In this document: positions 32,039 through 39,968 of the stretch, one piece after another
Position numbering within the stretch: position 1 is the first letter of the stretch
Layout of the letters: each line of letters starts with the position of its first letter
Assembly: GCA_035461245.1 (NCBI GenBank)
Contig: DATHVP010000062.1
Location: 1-64,000, forward strand
Origin: SH-MAG3 sp035461245
GTDB taxonomy: Bacteria > Gemmatimonadota > Gemmatimonadetes > Longimicrobiales > RSA9
Reading direction: 5' to 3'
DNA length: 64,000 nt
Position numbers and translations under genes: made by a program
The notes under the pieces: model-generated
Databases searched by the model: none
What the model was told of the DNA's origin: nothing
The model's input: the letters and a program-made list of their open reading frames with translations, nothing else

Positions 32039-33244
32039 TCAGTCCAGCAGATCGCCGGGTATGATGGTGTCCGCGCCGAACCGGGCCCTGAGCCGGTCGG
32101 CCACATCGGCGAGGGCGCGGTCGCGTTCCGTTTCCCTCACCTCGCCTGTGGCCGTGGCCGGGTCGGTGGTGTCGAAGATGCCGATCTGGCCGGCGCCCCT
32201 GGGGATGAGGTTGGACGCCGACACGCCGATGAGCCGGGCGCCCACGCGGCGGTCCGCCCGCAGGCGGGCCAGCAGCGGCCGGGCGGCGGCGTAGACGCCG
32301 GGATCGGTCTCCACCGCGTCGTCCAGCGTCCTGGAGGCCTGTCGCGTGCGGAAATCATGGTCCCGCAGCCGGACGGTGATGGTCCGTGCCCGCAGCCCGT
32401 CGGCGCGCAGGTCTGCGGCCAGCCGGCGGACCAGCACGCGCAGTTCCCGGAGCAGCTCCGCGTCCTCGTGCAGGTCACGGGCGAAAGTCTCGTCCCGGGA
32501 CATGGACTTCGCCGGTGACTGCGGGTCCAGCGGCGTGTCATCGCGTCCCCGGAGCCGCTGATGAAGCCAGTGGCCCCTTCGTTCGCCCAGCAGGTTCTCC
32601 AGCTGGACGGCGCTGAGGGCCACACCGTCGCCCACCGTCTTCAACCCGAACTTCAGCAGCTCCGCCGTCAGCACCGGGCCCACACCAGGGATGTCGCCGA
32701 TGTCATGCTCCAGCATGAATCTCGCTTCCTGGCCAGGCGGCACCATGAAGACGCCCGCCGGCTTGGCCCGGGACACGGCCAGCTTGGCGATGAGCCGGTT
32801 CGTGCCGCCGCCAATGCTGACGTGGATCTCCGTGTCCTCCAGCACCGCCGCCTGTATGCGACGCGCCGTGTCCTCCAGCGCCTCGCCGTGGTACAGCCGC
32901 TCGGTGCCCGACAGGTCCAGGTACGCCTCGTCCACGGACGCCGGCTCCACCACCGGCGTGAAACGCTCCAGCACGCCGCGGATGGCCCGGCTCTTCTCGC
33001 CGCACAGGCCACGCGGAACGGGCACCACCACGGCCTGCGGGCAGAGACGCTGCGCCTGGGAAGTGGGCATGCCCGAGCGCACGCCGAAGGCCCGCGTCTC
33101 GTACGACGCCGACGTCACCACGCCCCGGCCGCTGGCGGAACCGCCCACCAGCAGCAGCGGCTCCCGGCCGGCCCCGTCGGGATCGGCCAGGCGGGCGCAC
33201 TGGACGAAGAACTGGTCGCAGTCCACGAGGAGGATCCGTCGCAT
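32039..33244 (-). CDS. dinB: Y-family DNA polymerase (DinB / Pol IV-like)
   Basis: This 401-residue translesion polymerase has palm motifs VDCDQFFVQCA (first catalytic Asp, residues ~7-17) and SVDEAYLDLSG (~103-113, second Asp-Glu). ITVRLRDHDF lies in the little-finger domain, and IPGVGPVLTAELLKFGLKTVGD is the helix-hairpin-helix. The usual first motif is VDMDxFFAxVE; the trailing Glu is missing here and Met is Cys, so it is a divergent branch, but all three metal-binding acidic residues remain. ImuB-like non-catalytic paralogues can be excluded on that basis. It may be SOS-regulated, but no LexA site was seen. Confidence 0.88.
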   Translation of the reverse strand: MRRILLVDCDQFFVQCARLADPDGAGREPLLLVGGSASGRGVVTSASYETRAFGVRSGMPTSQAQRLCPQAVVVPVPRGLCGEKSRAIRGVLERFTPVVEPASVDEAYLDLSGTERLYHGEALEDTARRIQAAVLEDTEIHVSIGGGTNRLIAKLAVSRAKPAGVFMVPPGQEARFMLEHDIGDIPGVGPVLTAELLKFGLKTVGDGVALSAVQLENLLGERRGHWLHQRLRGRDDTPLDPQSPAKSMSRDETFARDLHEDAELLRELRVLVRRLAADLRADGLRARTITVRLRDHDFRTRQASRTLDDAVETDPGVYAAARPLLARLRADRRVGARLIGVSASNLIPRGAGQIGIFDTTDPATATGEVRETERDRALADVADRLRARFGADTIIPGDLLD

Positions 33245-33275
33245 GGAGGGAATCTAGGGCAATGGACCGCCAGGT

Positions 33276-34154
33276 CTACCGCGCCCCGGCCCGGCCGGGA
33301 CGGGGCGCAGCGGTGAGCTCCAGCACGGCGATCTCCGGGGGCGCCAGGAAACGGACCGGAAGGTGGGTGGTGCCGATGCCCCGGGACGTGTAGACCTGCG
33401 TCCACGGGCGACGTCGTACCCCCGCTTCGTACAGCTCCGGGTGCTCCGCAGAGTTGATCACGGCACCGAGGAAGGGCAGCCGGACCTGGCCGGCGTGGGT
33501 GTGGCCGCTGACGATGAGGTCCACGCTGTCCAGCGCCCGGCGAGCCCGCTCCGCCTGGTCCGGATGGTGGGCCAGCAGCAGCGTGAAATCCCGTTGCTCC
33601 AGCGGCGGCAGGAAATCCAGTCGCGGCCGCCCATGCGCCAGGTCGTCAACTCCGGCAATGCACAGCCGCGCGGTTGCCTCCGGCCCGGGCGCCCGGCTGA
33701 CGGACACGGTCCTGCACCGATTGGTCAGGTCCACCAGCGTCGGGCGACGGGCGACGGCGTCATGCCACCGTTCGATGCCCACGTCCCGGTAGTCGTGGTT
33801 GCCGGGCACTACGAACACGCCGAGCGGCGCGCGCAGGCTGGCCAGTTCGTCCAGGACCACTTCCAGTGCGGCTTCCGTCTCCGCCAGGTCCCCTGCCACG
33901 GCGATGATGTCCGGCTGCACTGCCAGCGTCTTGCGGACCACCCGCCGCAGCAGTCCCCGGGGCGTAGTCGGTGAGGCGTGCAGGTCCGTCAGCAGCGCGA
34001 TACGCAGCCCCTCCAGGGCCGGACGCAGGTCCCGGAAGTGCAGGCGGGTGTGCGTTCGGTAGACCAGGCGGGGCTCCACCAGCCGGGCGTACAGCGCCGT
34101 GCCGGCGGCAACGCCGCCCAGCGCCAGGGCCATGGCCTTCAGCTTTCCGTTCAT
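33276..34154 (-). CDS. Metallophosphoesterase, membrane-anchored
   Basis: This 292-residue protein begins with a short hydrophobic anchor (MALALGGVAAGTALYARL) and carries the calcineurin-like motifs in order: LLTDLHAS (~55), AVAGDLAE, VVPGNHDYRD, LLAHHPDQ and VSGHTHAGQVRLPF. This is the YkuE/UDP-diacylglucosamine hydrolase-like subgroup acting on membrane phosphate esters. It is upstream of dinB by 31 bases on the minus strand. Confidence 0.9.
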   Translation of the reverse strand: MNGKLKAMALALGGVAAGTALYARLVEPRLVYRTHTRLHFRDLRPALEGLRIALLTDLHASPTTPRGLLRRVVRKTLAVQPDIIAVAGDLAETEAALEVVLDELASLRAPLGVFVVPGNHDYRDVGIERWHDAVARRPTLVDLTNRCRTVSVSRAPGPEATARLCIAGVDDLAHGRPRLDFLPPLEQRDFTLLLAHHPDQAERARRALDSVDLIVSGHTHAGQVRLPFLGAVINSAEHPELYEAGVRRRPWTQVYTSRGIGTTHLPVRFLAPPEIAVLELTAAPRPGRAGAR

Positions 34155-34274
34155 GCCTCAGTCAGGGGCAAGGGGTGGGCCAGACACGATCATGCGAACC
34201 CATGGCCCGACCCGTGCAGCCCCACCCCGGTCAGCGTCCGGAGTTACGAACAACCTGTCTACGGAGGGAATAAC

Positions 34275-34793
34275 ATGAGTCGTGCAAGCCTGCTGCTGCT
34301 GGCGGCCCTCGTCACCGCGGGATGCGGCGGCGATGGCGGCGATGCCCCCGTCTCCGGCGAGCCGCGACCCCTCCGCGACGGACCGACCCGGCCGCCGCAG
34401 GCCCACGTCGAGGGCAATTACGCCCTCGACTACGCCGAGGGCACCGGCCTGCCTGCCGTCATCCGGCGCAGCAACGGCTGCCACACCGAGATCGTCGAGG
34501 CCGCCCTCCGCCTCGAGGCCGGCCGCTTTGCTTTCCAGAGTACCACCCGCGAAGTCTGCGGCGGGGAGCCCGGAGAGGAAGAGACCCAGGCCGCCGGCGG
34601 GACATACAGCCTGGACGGGAACCAGGTCACGTTCCGGGCGGAGACCGGTGGCGCCTTCACCCAGGCCGTCGGTGTCGCCGACGACGAGTCCATCCTCATC
34701 CAGCAGCTCACTACCCAGGCCGGGGTGGAACACATTGCCTGGCGCTTTGACCGGCCCGGGCCGGAGCTCGTACCCGAAGAAGGCGTGCGTTAG
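34275..34793 (+). CDS. Hypothetical lipoprotein
   Basis: This 172-residue protein has a clear lipoprotein signal (LLLLAALVTAGC) and a strong GGAGGGA ribosome site 5 bases before its ATG. The mature part has beta-rich segments YALDYAEGTGLPAVI, GGTYSLDGNQVTFR and a final GVEHIAWRFDRPG, resembling small lipocalin-type lipoproteins. No family can be named. It stands alone between the metallophosphoesterase and the TonB receptor. Confidence 0.72.
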   Translation: MSRASLLLLAALVTAGCGGDGGDAPVSGEPRPLRDGPTRPPQAHVEGNYALDYAEGTGLPAVIRRSNGCHTEIVEAALRLEAGRFAFQSTTREVCGGEPGEEETQAAGGTYSLDGNQVTFRAETGGAFTQAVGVADDESILIQQLTTQAGVEHIAWRFDRPGPELVPEEGVR

Positions 34794-34962
34794 AACACCG
34801 GCAACCGGCAACGGCCCCGTGCAGGCGGTCTCGATGCCGCCTGCCACCGCCGTGCCCATCCCCCGCAACCTGCCTGACACGCCTGTCAGGCAGTTCCCCC
34901 GCCAGAATCCTCCAACCCCCGTATTGCGCCGCCGGTGAGGGCCCAGTAACTTCCCGCGGTCG

Positions 34963-34979
34963 TTGAGAATCGTTCTCAA
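34963..34979. promoter_or_regulatory. Probable Fur-type operator upstream of the TonB receptor
   Basis: TTGAGAA-TCG-TTCTCAA is a perfect 7-3-7 inverted repeat 21 bases before the receptor start, and the following AATCTCATT extends it. The hexamer spacing and the GAGAAT half-site resemble Fur boxes. Confidence 0.7.
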
Positions 34980-34999
34980 TCTCATTGCAGCGGGGAGCT

Positions 35000-37516
35000 A
35001 TGAGTCGGACACAGCAGGACAGGAGCGGCGCGAGTTTCGTGACACGCGCCCTGATGGCAGCCGCCGTGGCGGCACTGGCGTTCACGGGGTCGGCGGCGGC
35101 GCAGGGGCAGGTGGCGCTGGGTGGCGCCAATCCCCTGCCGGGCGTAATCGCCGGGCAGGTGGTGGCGGAGTCCACAGGCGAGGGCCTGCCGGGCGCACAG
35201 GTGCTGGTGCGCGAGACAGGGGTCCGGGTAGTGGCGGACGAGGCGGGACGGTTCCGCGTTGATGGTGTGCGCGCGGGCCGGTACACGCTGGATGTTTCGC
35301 TGCTGGGCCGGACGCACGGCTCGGAGCGTGTGGACGTGCAGGAGGGCCGCACGCTGAACGTCTCCATCGAGCTGGGGATGGCCCCCGTGACGCTGGAGGC
35401 GCTGACGGCGCGGCTGGAGCGGACGGAGATGGTGGGAGGGCAACTCACGCGGATCCCTGGCTCGGCGCATGTACTGACGGCGGATCGGCTGGCGGCGCAG
35501 AAGCTGGCCTTCGACGACGTGCACATGATCCTGCGGCAGGTGCCGGGCGTGAACGTGTCGGACGAAGAGGGTTTCGGCCGTCGCCCGAACATCGGCATGC
35601 GGGGCACGGGCGTAGGCCGCAATGCGAAGATCACGGTGATGGAGGACGGCGTCCTCATCGCGCCGGCGCCCTACACGGCTCCCGCGGCGTACCTGTTCCC
35701 GGTGGCCGGCCGCATGGAATCCATCGAGGTGCGCAAGGGCTCGAGCCAGGTGCGCTATGGTCCGTGGAGCACGGGCGGTGCGCTGAACCTGGTGACGAGC
35801 AGCATCCCGGCCCGGACGGAAGGGCTGCTGGACATGAGCGGCGGCGAGCATACCACGGGCAAACTGCGGGCGCGGGTGGGCAGCACCCACGGCCAGTTCG
35901 GCTGGCTGGCGGAGACGTACCAGCTGCGCACGGACGGCTTCAAGCAGCTCGACACCGGTGATGAGACCGGCTTCGACCTGCAGGACTACATGCTGAAGCT
36001 GCGCCTGTCGAGTGCCCCGGCGTCCCGGTTCTTCCAGGATGTGGAGCTGAAGCTCTCCCGCACGGCGGAAGCCTCCCGCGAGACCTATCTCGGCCTCGCC
36101 GACACCGACTTCGCGGCCGCACCGCTGCGCCGGTATGCGGGGACGGCCATGGACCGGCTGGACACGGAGGCCACACAGTACCAGCTCCGTCACTTCATCC
36201 GTCCTGCCGCAGGATTCGACGTGACCACCACGATCTACCAGCATGAGTTTGCCCGGACCTGGTACAAGCTGGACCGGATGAACACGGGCTCGCTGGCGGC
36301 GATCCTGACGCAGCCGGAGCATGCAACGTCGCTGGACGTGCTGCGCGGCGCGAACAGTGCCGACAACGCGCTCCTCGTACGCAACAACAATCGGGATTAC
36401 ATGTCCCGTGGCATCCAGTCGGTGGTGGGCCTGCAGTTCAGCGCGATGGGTGAGCATGCGCTGGAGATCGGGGCGCGCTACCACTACGACTCGGAGGACC
36501 GGTTCCAGCATGACGATGCGTACCGCATGCGGGACGGCCGGATGGAACTGACCACCGCCGGCGCGCCGGGCAGCCAGGACAACCGCATGGGCGAGGCCCG
36601 GGCCCTGGCGCTGTTCGCCCAGGACCGCATCACCGTGGGCGACTGGACACTGACGCCGGGTGTGCGCTACGAGAACATCGACTTCACAACCACCCGCTGG
36701 GCGCTGGGCGACGTGTCCCGTGCCGACGTCACTGCCGAGGGGACGAATTCGGTTTCGGTATGGGTGCCGGGCGTGGGCTTGAGCCGGGTCATCGGCCGCC
36801 ACGGCCAGCTCTACGCCGGCGTGCACCGCGGCTTCGGCCCGCCGGGAGCCGGGGCGGACAATGATGCCCGTCCCGAGTCCAGCGTCAACTACGAGCTGGG
36901 CGGCCGGTTCGAGATGCTCGGGACCAGCCTGCAGGCGTCGGCGTTCTACAACGACTACACCAACATCCTGGGCCGGGCTACCCTGGCCTCGGGCAGCGAC
37001 GGCAGCAACGAGCTGTACAACGGCGGTGCCGCCACAGTACGGGGACTCGAGGTTTCCGCGGACTACGATGTCGCCCGGGACCGGGGCTGGGGCGTGCGCG
37101 TTCCGGTACGGGCGGCCTACACGTATACGGACGCCACCTTCCAGTCGGCGTTCCAGTCCAGCTTCGGCGAGTGGGGCACGGTGGAGGTAGGCGACGAGCT
37201 GCCATATCTGCCGCGGCACCAGGGTTCAGCGTCCGTTGGCGTGGAAGCGCCGCGGTGGCGGCTGGACCTGTCAGCGGTGAACGCCGGCGCCGCGCGTACC
37301 GTCGCGGGCAGCGGGGCGCTCCAGCCGGGCCTGTCCACGGACGCCTACACGGTGTTCAGCCTGTCCGGTGAGGTGGGCGTGACGTCATGGACGCGGCTGT
37401 ACGCCGGTGTCCAGAACCTGACGGATGCCACGTACGTCGCGGCGCGGCGCCCCTTCGGCGCCCGGCCGGGCCTGCCCCGGACGGTGACCCTCGGGCTGCG
37501 GGCGCTGGTGCAGTAA
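35000..37516 (+). CDS. TonB-dependent outer-membrane receptor
   Basis: This 838-residue receptor has a signal peptide (LMAAAVAALAFTGSAAAQ), a carboxypeptidase-regulatory-like beta sandwich (~55-125; IAGQVVAESTGEGLPGAQVL), a plug domain (LRQVPGVNVSDEEGFGRRPN, IGMRGTG) and a 22-strand barrel ending LRALVQ. The form is FecA-like. The start at 35000 has GGGGAG 5 bases upstream. The Fur-like operator argues for iron or other metal-chelate uptake. Its substrate cannot be read from the sequence. A strong hairpin ends the transcript. Confidence 0.93.
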   Translation: MSRTQQDRSGASFVTRALMAAAVAALAFTGSAAAQGQVALGGANPLPGVIAGQVVAESTGEGLPGAQVLVRETGVRVVADEAGRFRVDGVRAGRYTLDVSLLGRTHGSERVDVQEGRTLNVSIELGMAPVTLEALTARLERTEMVGGQLTRIPGSAHVLTADRLAAQKLAFDDVHMILRQVPGVNVSDEEGFGRRPNIGMRGTGVGRNAKITVMEDGVLIAPAPYTAPAAYLFPVAGRMESIEVRKGSSQVRYGPWSTGGALNLVTSSIPARTEGLLDMSGGEHTTGKLRARVGSTHGQFGWLAETYQLRTDGFKQLDTGDETGFDLQDYMLKLRLSSAPASRFFQDVELKLSRTAEASRETYLGLADTDFAAAPLRRYAGTAMDRLDTEATQYQLRHFIRPAAGFDVTTTIYQHEFARTWYKLDRMNTGSLAAILTQPEHATSLDVLRGANSADNALLVRNNNRDYMSRGIQSVVGLQFSAMGEHALEIGARYHYDSEDRFQHDDAYRMRDGRMELTTAGAPGSQDNRMGEARALALFAQDRITVGDWTLTPGVRYENIDFTTTRWALGDVSRADVTAEGTNSVSVWVPGVGLSRVIGRHGQLYAGVHRGFGPPGAGADNDARPESSVNYELGGRFEMLGTSLQASAFYNDYTNILGRATLASGSDGSNELYNGGAATVRGLEVSADYDVARDRGWGVRVPVRAAYTYTDATFQSAFQSSFGEWGTVEVGDELPYLPRHQGSASVGVEAPRWRLDLSAVNAGAARTVAGSGALQPGLSTDAYTVFSLSGEVGVTSWTRLYAGVQNLTDATYVAARRPFGARPGLPRTVTLGLRALVQ

Positions 37517-37548
37517 CCGACACAACGTGACGACGGCCCGTAATGCAG

Positions 37549-37581
37549 AACGGCCGGTGCCCTTCGAGGGCACCGGCCGTT
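37549..37581. terminator. Bidirectional hairpin terminator
   Basis: A perfect 15-bp stem with a TCG loop lies between the convergent TonB receptor and outer-membrane barrel genes. Confidence 0.85.
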
Positions 37582-37602
37582 CGCGTAGCGCGGGAGCCGC
37601 GA

Positions 37603-38109
37603 CTAGAACCGGATGCCGAAGCTCACCGGGACAAAGCGAAGCGCATGATCGCCGAAGGGCGCGTGGTAGCGCGCCTCGACGAACACGCCCAGGCCCGGCA
37701 GCGGAAGCCGGGCGCCGGCGCCGATGTTGACGCCCAGGTTCGTCTCACGCTCCTCGTCATGGGCGTGGTCCTCCGCGGAGTAGACGCCCACGCCGCCGAT
37801 GATGTACGGCGTCAGCCCCACCATCGGGATGTTGAAGATGGCATTGGCGGTGCCGGACAGGACGTCGTAATTGCCGTGGTCCTCGCTGAAGCGGTTGAAC
37901 ATGCCGTCCACGCGGAAGCCGAAGGGCAGCATCGGCACACCCAACTCGCCGGCGAGCTGTACGTGGAAGCCCATATCGAGGTGATTCTCGCCTGTCGGGA
38001 AGCTGGGGCCGCCTGCCGCCGAGATCCGGACCTGCGCCTGTGCGTCCGCCGCGGAGAACGCCACCGCCGCCGCCATCACCGCCACTGCCATCGTCCACTG
38101 TCTCTTCAT
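37603..38109 (-). CDS. Outer-membrane beta-barrel protein
   Basis: This 168-residue protein has a signal peptide (MAVAVMAAAVAFSAADAQAQ) and repeated amphipathic strands with alternating aromatic and polar residues (VRISAAGGPSFPTGENH, NIPMVGLTPYIIGGVGVY, GVFVEARYHAPFGDHALRFV), ending in Phe as barrel proteins do. A His/Asp/Glu-rich turn (DHAHDEERE) is notable. GGAG 6 bases upstream fixes the start at 38109. It may be a small porin or OmpW/OmpA-like barrel; no substrate is known. Confidence 0.8.
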   Translation of the reverse strand: MKRQWTMAVAVMAAAVAFSAADAQAQVRISAAGGPSFPTGENHLDMGFHVQLAGELGVPMLPFGFRVDGMFNRFSEDHGNYDVLSGTANAIFNIPMVGLTPYIIGGVGVYSAEDHAHDEERETNLGVNIGAGARLPLPGLGVFVEARYHAPFGDHALRFVPVSFGIRF

Positions 38110-38161
38110 GTTTGTCTCCATGGGTCTGGGTTGTCTGCTGTCTGGTCAGTTGTTGATCTGG

Positions 38162-38617
38162 TCACGTTCCGGCGTGTACCGTCACGGTGACCGTCTGGCA
38201 GCCGTCGGCGTGACCGCCGCCGATGGCCCCGTGCATCTTGCAGAACTCGAACTGGGTCTGCCCGGCGCCCACGCCCACGAGCGTGCCGCCGTATTCACCG
38301 GCCACGGCCTGGTCCCACCGGGCGACGCTGGCGTTCGCCTCGTTCACCGCCAGGTAGTAGCCCTGCGCCGGCCCCATCTCGTCGCCGTCCCGGTCGAGCA
38401 TCCGGACGACCAGGGGTCCACGACTGGCGCCCGCCGTCACCTCCAGCGAGCCGTCCACGTCGGTGCCCATGGCGCGGACCAATGGCTCACCATCTTCCAG
38501 CACCAGCACGCCATACGCCCGCAGGTGCTGCCCGGGCGACGCAGGATTAGTGCAGGCGCCCAGCAGCACTGTCGCCGCGAGGACGACGGGTACACGCCAG
38601 GTATCAAGAGTCTTCAT
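38162..38617 (-). CDS. Hypothetical lipoprotein with Cys/His-rich C-terminus
   Basis: This 151-residue protein has a lipoprotein signal (LAATVLLGAC, Cys near 22). The mature part has TDVDGSLEVTAGASRGPLVV and a C-terminal FEFCKMHGAIGGGHADGC, a Cys-x-x-His...His...Cys arrangement able to bind metal. No family is recognised. It lies 52 bases upstream of the barrel gene on the same strand, so the two are likely co-transcribed, opposite the Fur-like TonB receptor. Confidence 0.72.
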   Translation of the reverse strand: MKTLDTWRVPVVLAATVLLGACTNPASPGQHLRAYGVLVLEDGEPLVRAMGTDVDGSLEVTAGASRGPLVVRMLDRDGDEMGPAQGYYLAVNEANASVARWDQAVAGEYGGTLVGVGAGQTQFEFCKMHGAIGGGHADGCQTVTVTVHAGT

Positions 38618-38794
38618 GGCCTTCTCCTCCAGTTAGTCAGGTCCGTACGCAGTTCCTCCCTGGCGCCCGACGGAGGCCGGGAACCGGTAATCCGACCGCG
38701 AGCGTCGTCGTCCGTGACGAAGCTGCCAATCGGGCCGAGGGTCCAGCCCGGGCACGGGCCGTCCCCTATGTGGGGGAGAAGCTGCTGTCCAGAA

Positions 38795-39133
38795 TCAGGA
38801 CGTCGGCGGGCCGCGGATCCAGATCCAGGCTACCCGCTCGCCGGTGGGCAGCAGGTCGCGGTACGGCGCGCCCGCATGCTCAACTGCCTCGGCAGGGGAT
38901 GCGATGAGTGCGGACGCCGGGCCGGCCAGGAATCGGTTGTCGGCCGCCCGGCAGACCAGGCATGCCGCAGGGTCGTGACCCTGCTGGTGGCTGCCGGGGG
39001 CCTCGGCGTGCTCGGGCGCCGCTCGCTCCTCGGCGCCGTGGGCCAGCGGCAGCAGCACGCCGGCCAGCAGGTGCGCTGCTACCAGCAGCGCACCTGCCCA
39101 CCCCCGTCTGCCTGACCGATTGCCACCGAGCAT
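38795..39133 (-). CDS. Small exported Cys/His protein (DUF2946-like)
   Basis: This 112-residue protein has one N-terminal hydrophobic segment (WAGALLVAAHLLAGVLLPLAH), a His-rich stretch ending in a CLVC pair (residues ~60-66), and the tail GPPTS. The layout resembles small DUF2946-type proteins found near TonB receptors and copper or heme genes; this match is weak. The start at 39133 puts the hydrophobic segment near the N-terminus. It diverges from the TlpA-type gene. Confidence 0.55.
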   Translation of the reverse strand: MLGGNRSGRRGWAGALLVAAHLLAGVLLPLAHGAEERAAPEHAEAPGSHQQGHDPAACLVCRAADNRFLAGPASALIASPAEAVEHAGAPYRDLLPTGERVAWIWIRGPPTS

Positions 39134-39217
39134 TGACCCGTTCGCCCTTAGAGGTGATCCTGCTGAGAAGAGAAGTCGTAACGCATGAGGTCCCGTTTGG
39201 CAACAATAGCGCATGCA

Positions 39218-39748
39218 ATGAACAGAACCTGGCCCATCGCCCGACCACGCCTGATACTGGCCATCGCCGCATTACTCGCGGGCTGCGGCGCCGACGCCGA
39301 CACGTTCCGGCCCTTCACCGTGGGGGATCCGGCGCCGGACTTCGCCCTGTCGGCCATGGCCGGTGACACGGTCCGGCTCAGCGACCTGCGCGGCGGGCCC
39401 GTGTTGCTGAACATATGGGCGACCTGGTGCCCGCCATGCCGGGAGGAGATGCCCGGCCTCCAGGCGCTCCACGAAACGTACGGCCAGCAGGGGCTGCACG
39501 TGGTGGGCGTCTCCATCGACGCCCGCGGCGCTGAGGACGCCGTCCGTGCATTCGCCGGGGATTTCGGCATCGGCTTTACCCTCCTGCACGATCCCGGTGA
39601 GGTCGTGCCACGACAGTACCGTACCAGCGGCGTGCCGGAGACGTTCCTCATCGACGCCGACGGCGTGCTGGCCTACCGCTGGATCGGCGCGTTCGACCCG
39701 CTGGCCCCTGACGTCCACCAACGCATACAGGCGGTGCTGCCACAGTAG
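39218..39748 (+). CDS. TlpA-family thiol-disulfide oxidoreductase lipoprotein
   Basis: This 176-residue periplasmic protein has a lipoprotein signal (LILAIAALLAGC) and a TlpA/ResA-type thioredoxin fold: GDPAPDFALSAMAGDTVRLS, then LLNIWATWCPPCREEMPGL with the redox CPPC (~79-82), and GVPETFLIDADG with the cis-Pro. An upstream ATG at 39185 would add 11 residues and has an AGAAGAGAAG stretch; I prefer 39218 for a normal-length signal. Such proteins reduce apocytochrome c or copper-site cysteines. Facing the Cys-rich small protein gene suggests a link to the metal cluster. Confidence 0.88.
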   Translation: MNRTWPIARPRLILAIAALLAGCGADADTFRPFTVGDPAPDFALSAMAGDTVRLSDLRGGPVLLNIWATWCPPCREEMPGLQALHETYGQQGLHVVGVSIDARGAEDAVRAFAGDFGIGFTLLHDPGEVVPRQYRTSGVPETFLIDADGVLAYRWIGAFDPLAPDVHQRIQAVLPQ

Positions 39749-39790
39749 CGGCGGCGCCCCGCCCGGGTTTCTGGCCCGCTGTTCCCCGAA

Positions 39791-39890
39791 GGCAGGGGCA
39801 GGCCCGCCGCGCGCGGTTCCGCAGGGAGGAGGCACCGCGCAGCGGCCCGACGACCGAGGACTGTCCGAGCACGGCGGCCCTGCCCCTGCC
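39791..39890. ncRNA. Candidate branched structured RNA or complex terminator upstream of gcvP
   Basis: A 100-base stretch closes with a 12-bp perfect stem (39791-39802 with 39879-39890), continues after one C-C mismatch with six more pairs (39804-39809 with 39872-39877), and encloses a 7-bp hairpin (39811-39817 with 39834-39840). It does not show the conserved words of a glycine riboswitch. It could instead terminate the TlpA-type gene. Confidence 0.4.
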
Positions 39891-39968
39891 AATTCTTGAC
39901 GGGCATGATAAAATCAGGGCTGACCCGAATCACGGAACTCAGCCGCAGGCCGCAGGAACAGACCCCCG

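Noticed and set aside
33245..34274. LexA (SOS) box near the Y-family polymerase
   Set aside because: No convincing inverted repeat of a known LexA type was seen upstream of the gene or its neighbour.
34794..34999. Cobalamin riboswitch upstream of the TonB receptor
   Set aside because: No B12-box-like segment is seen; the visible control element is the Fur-like palindrome.
36204..36220. Sequence resembling the array core inside the TonB receptor (CTGCCGCAGGATTCGAC)
   Set aside because: It is within normal coding sequence, has an extra base and no partner cores at the expected spacing.
39749..39968. Glycine riboswitch upstream of gcvP
   Set aside because: The conserved aptamer words and tandem layout were looked for and are not present; only an unassigned branched fold is.
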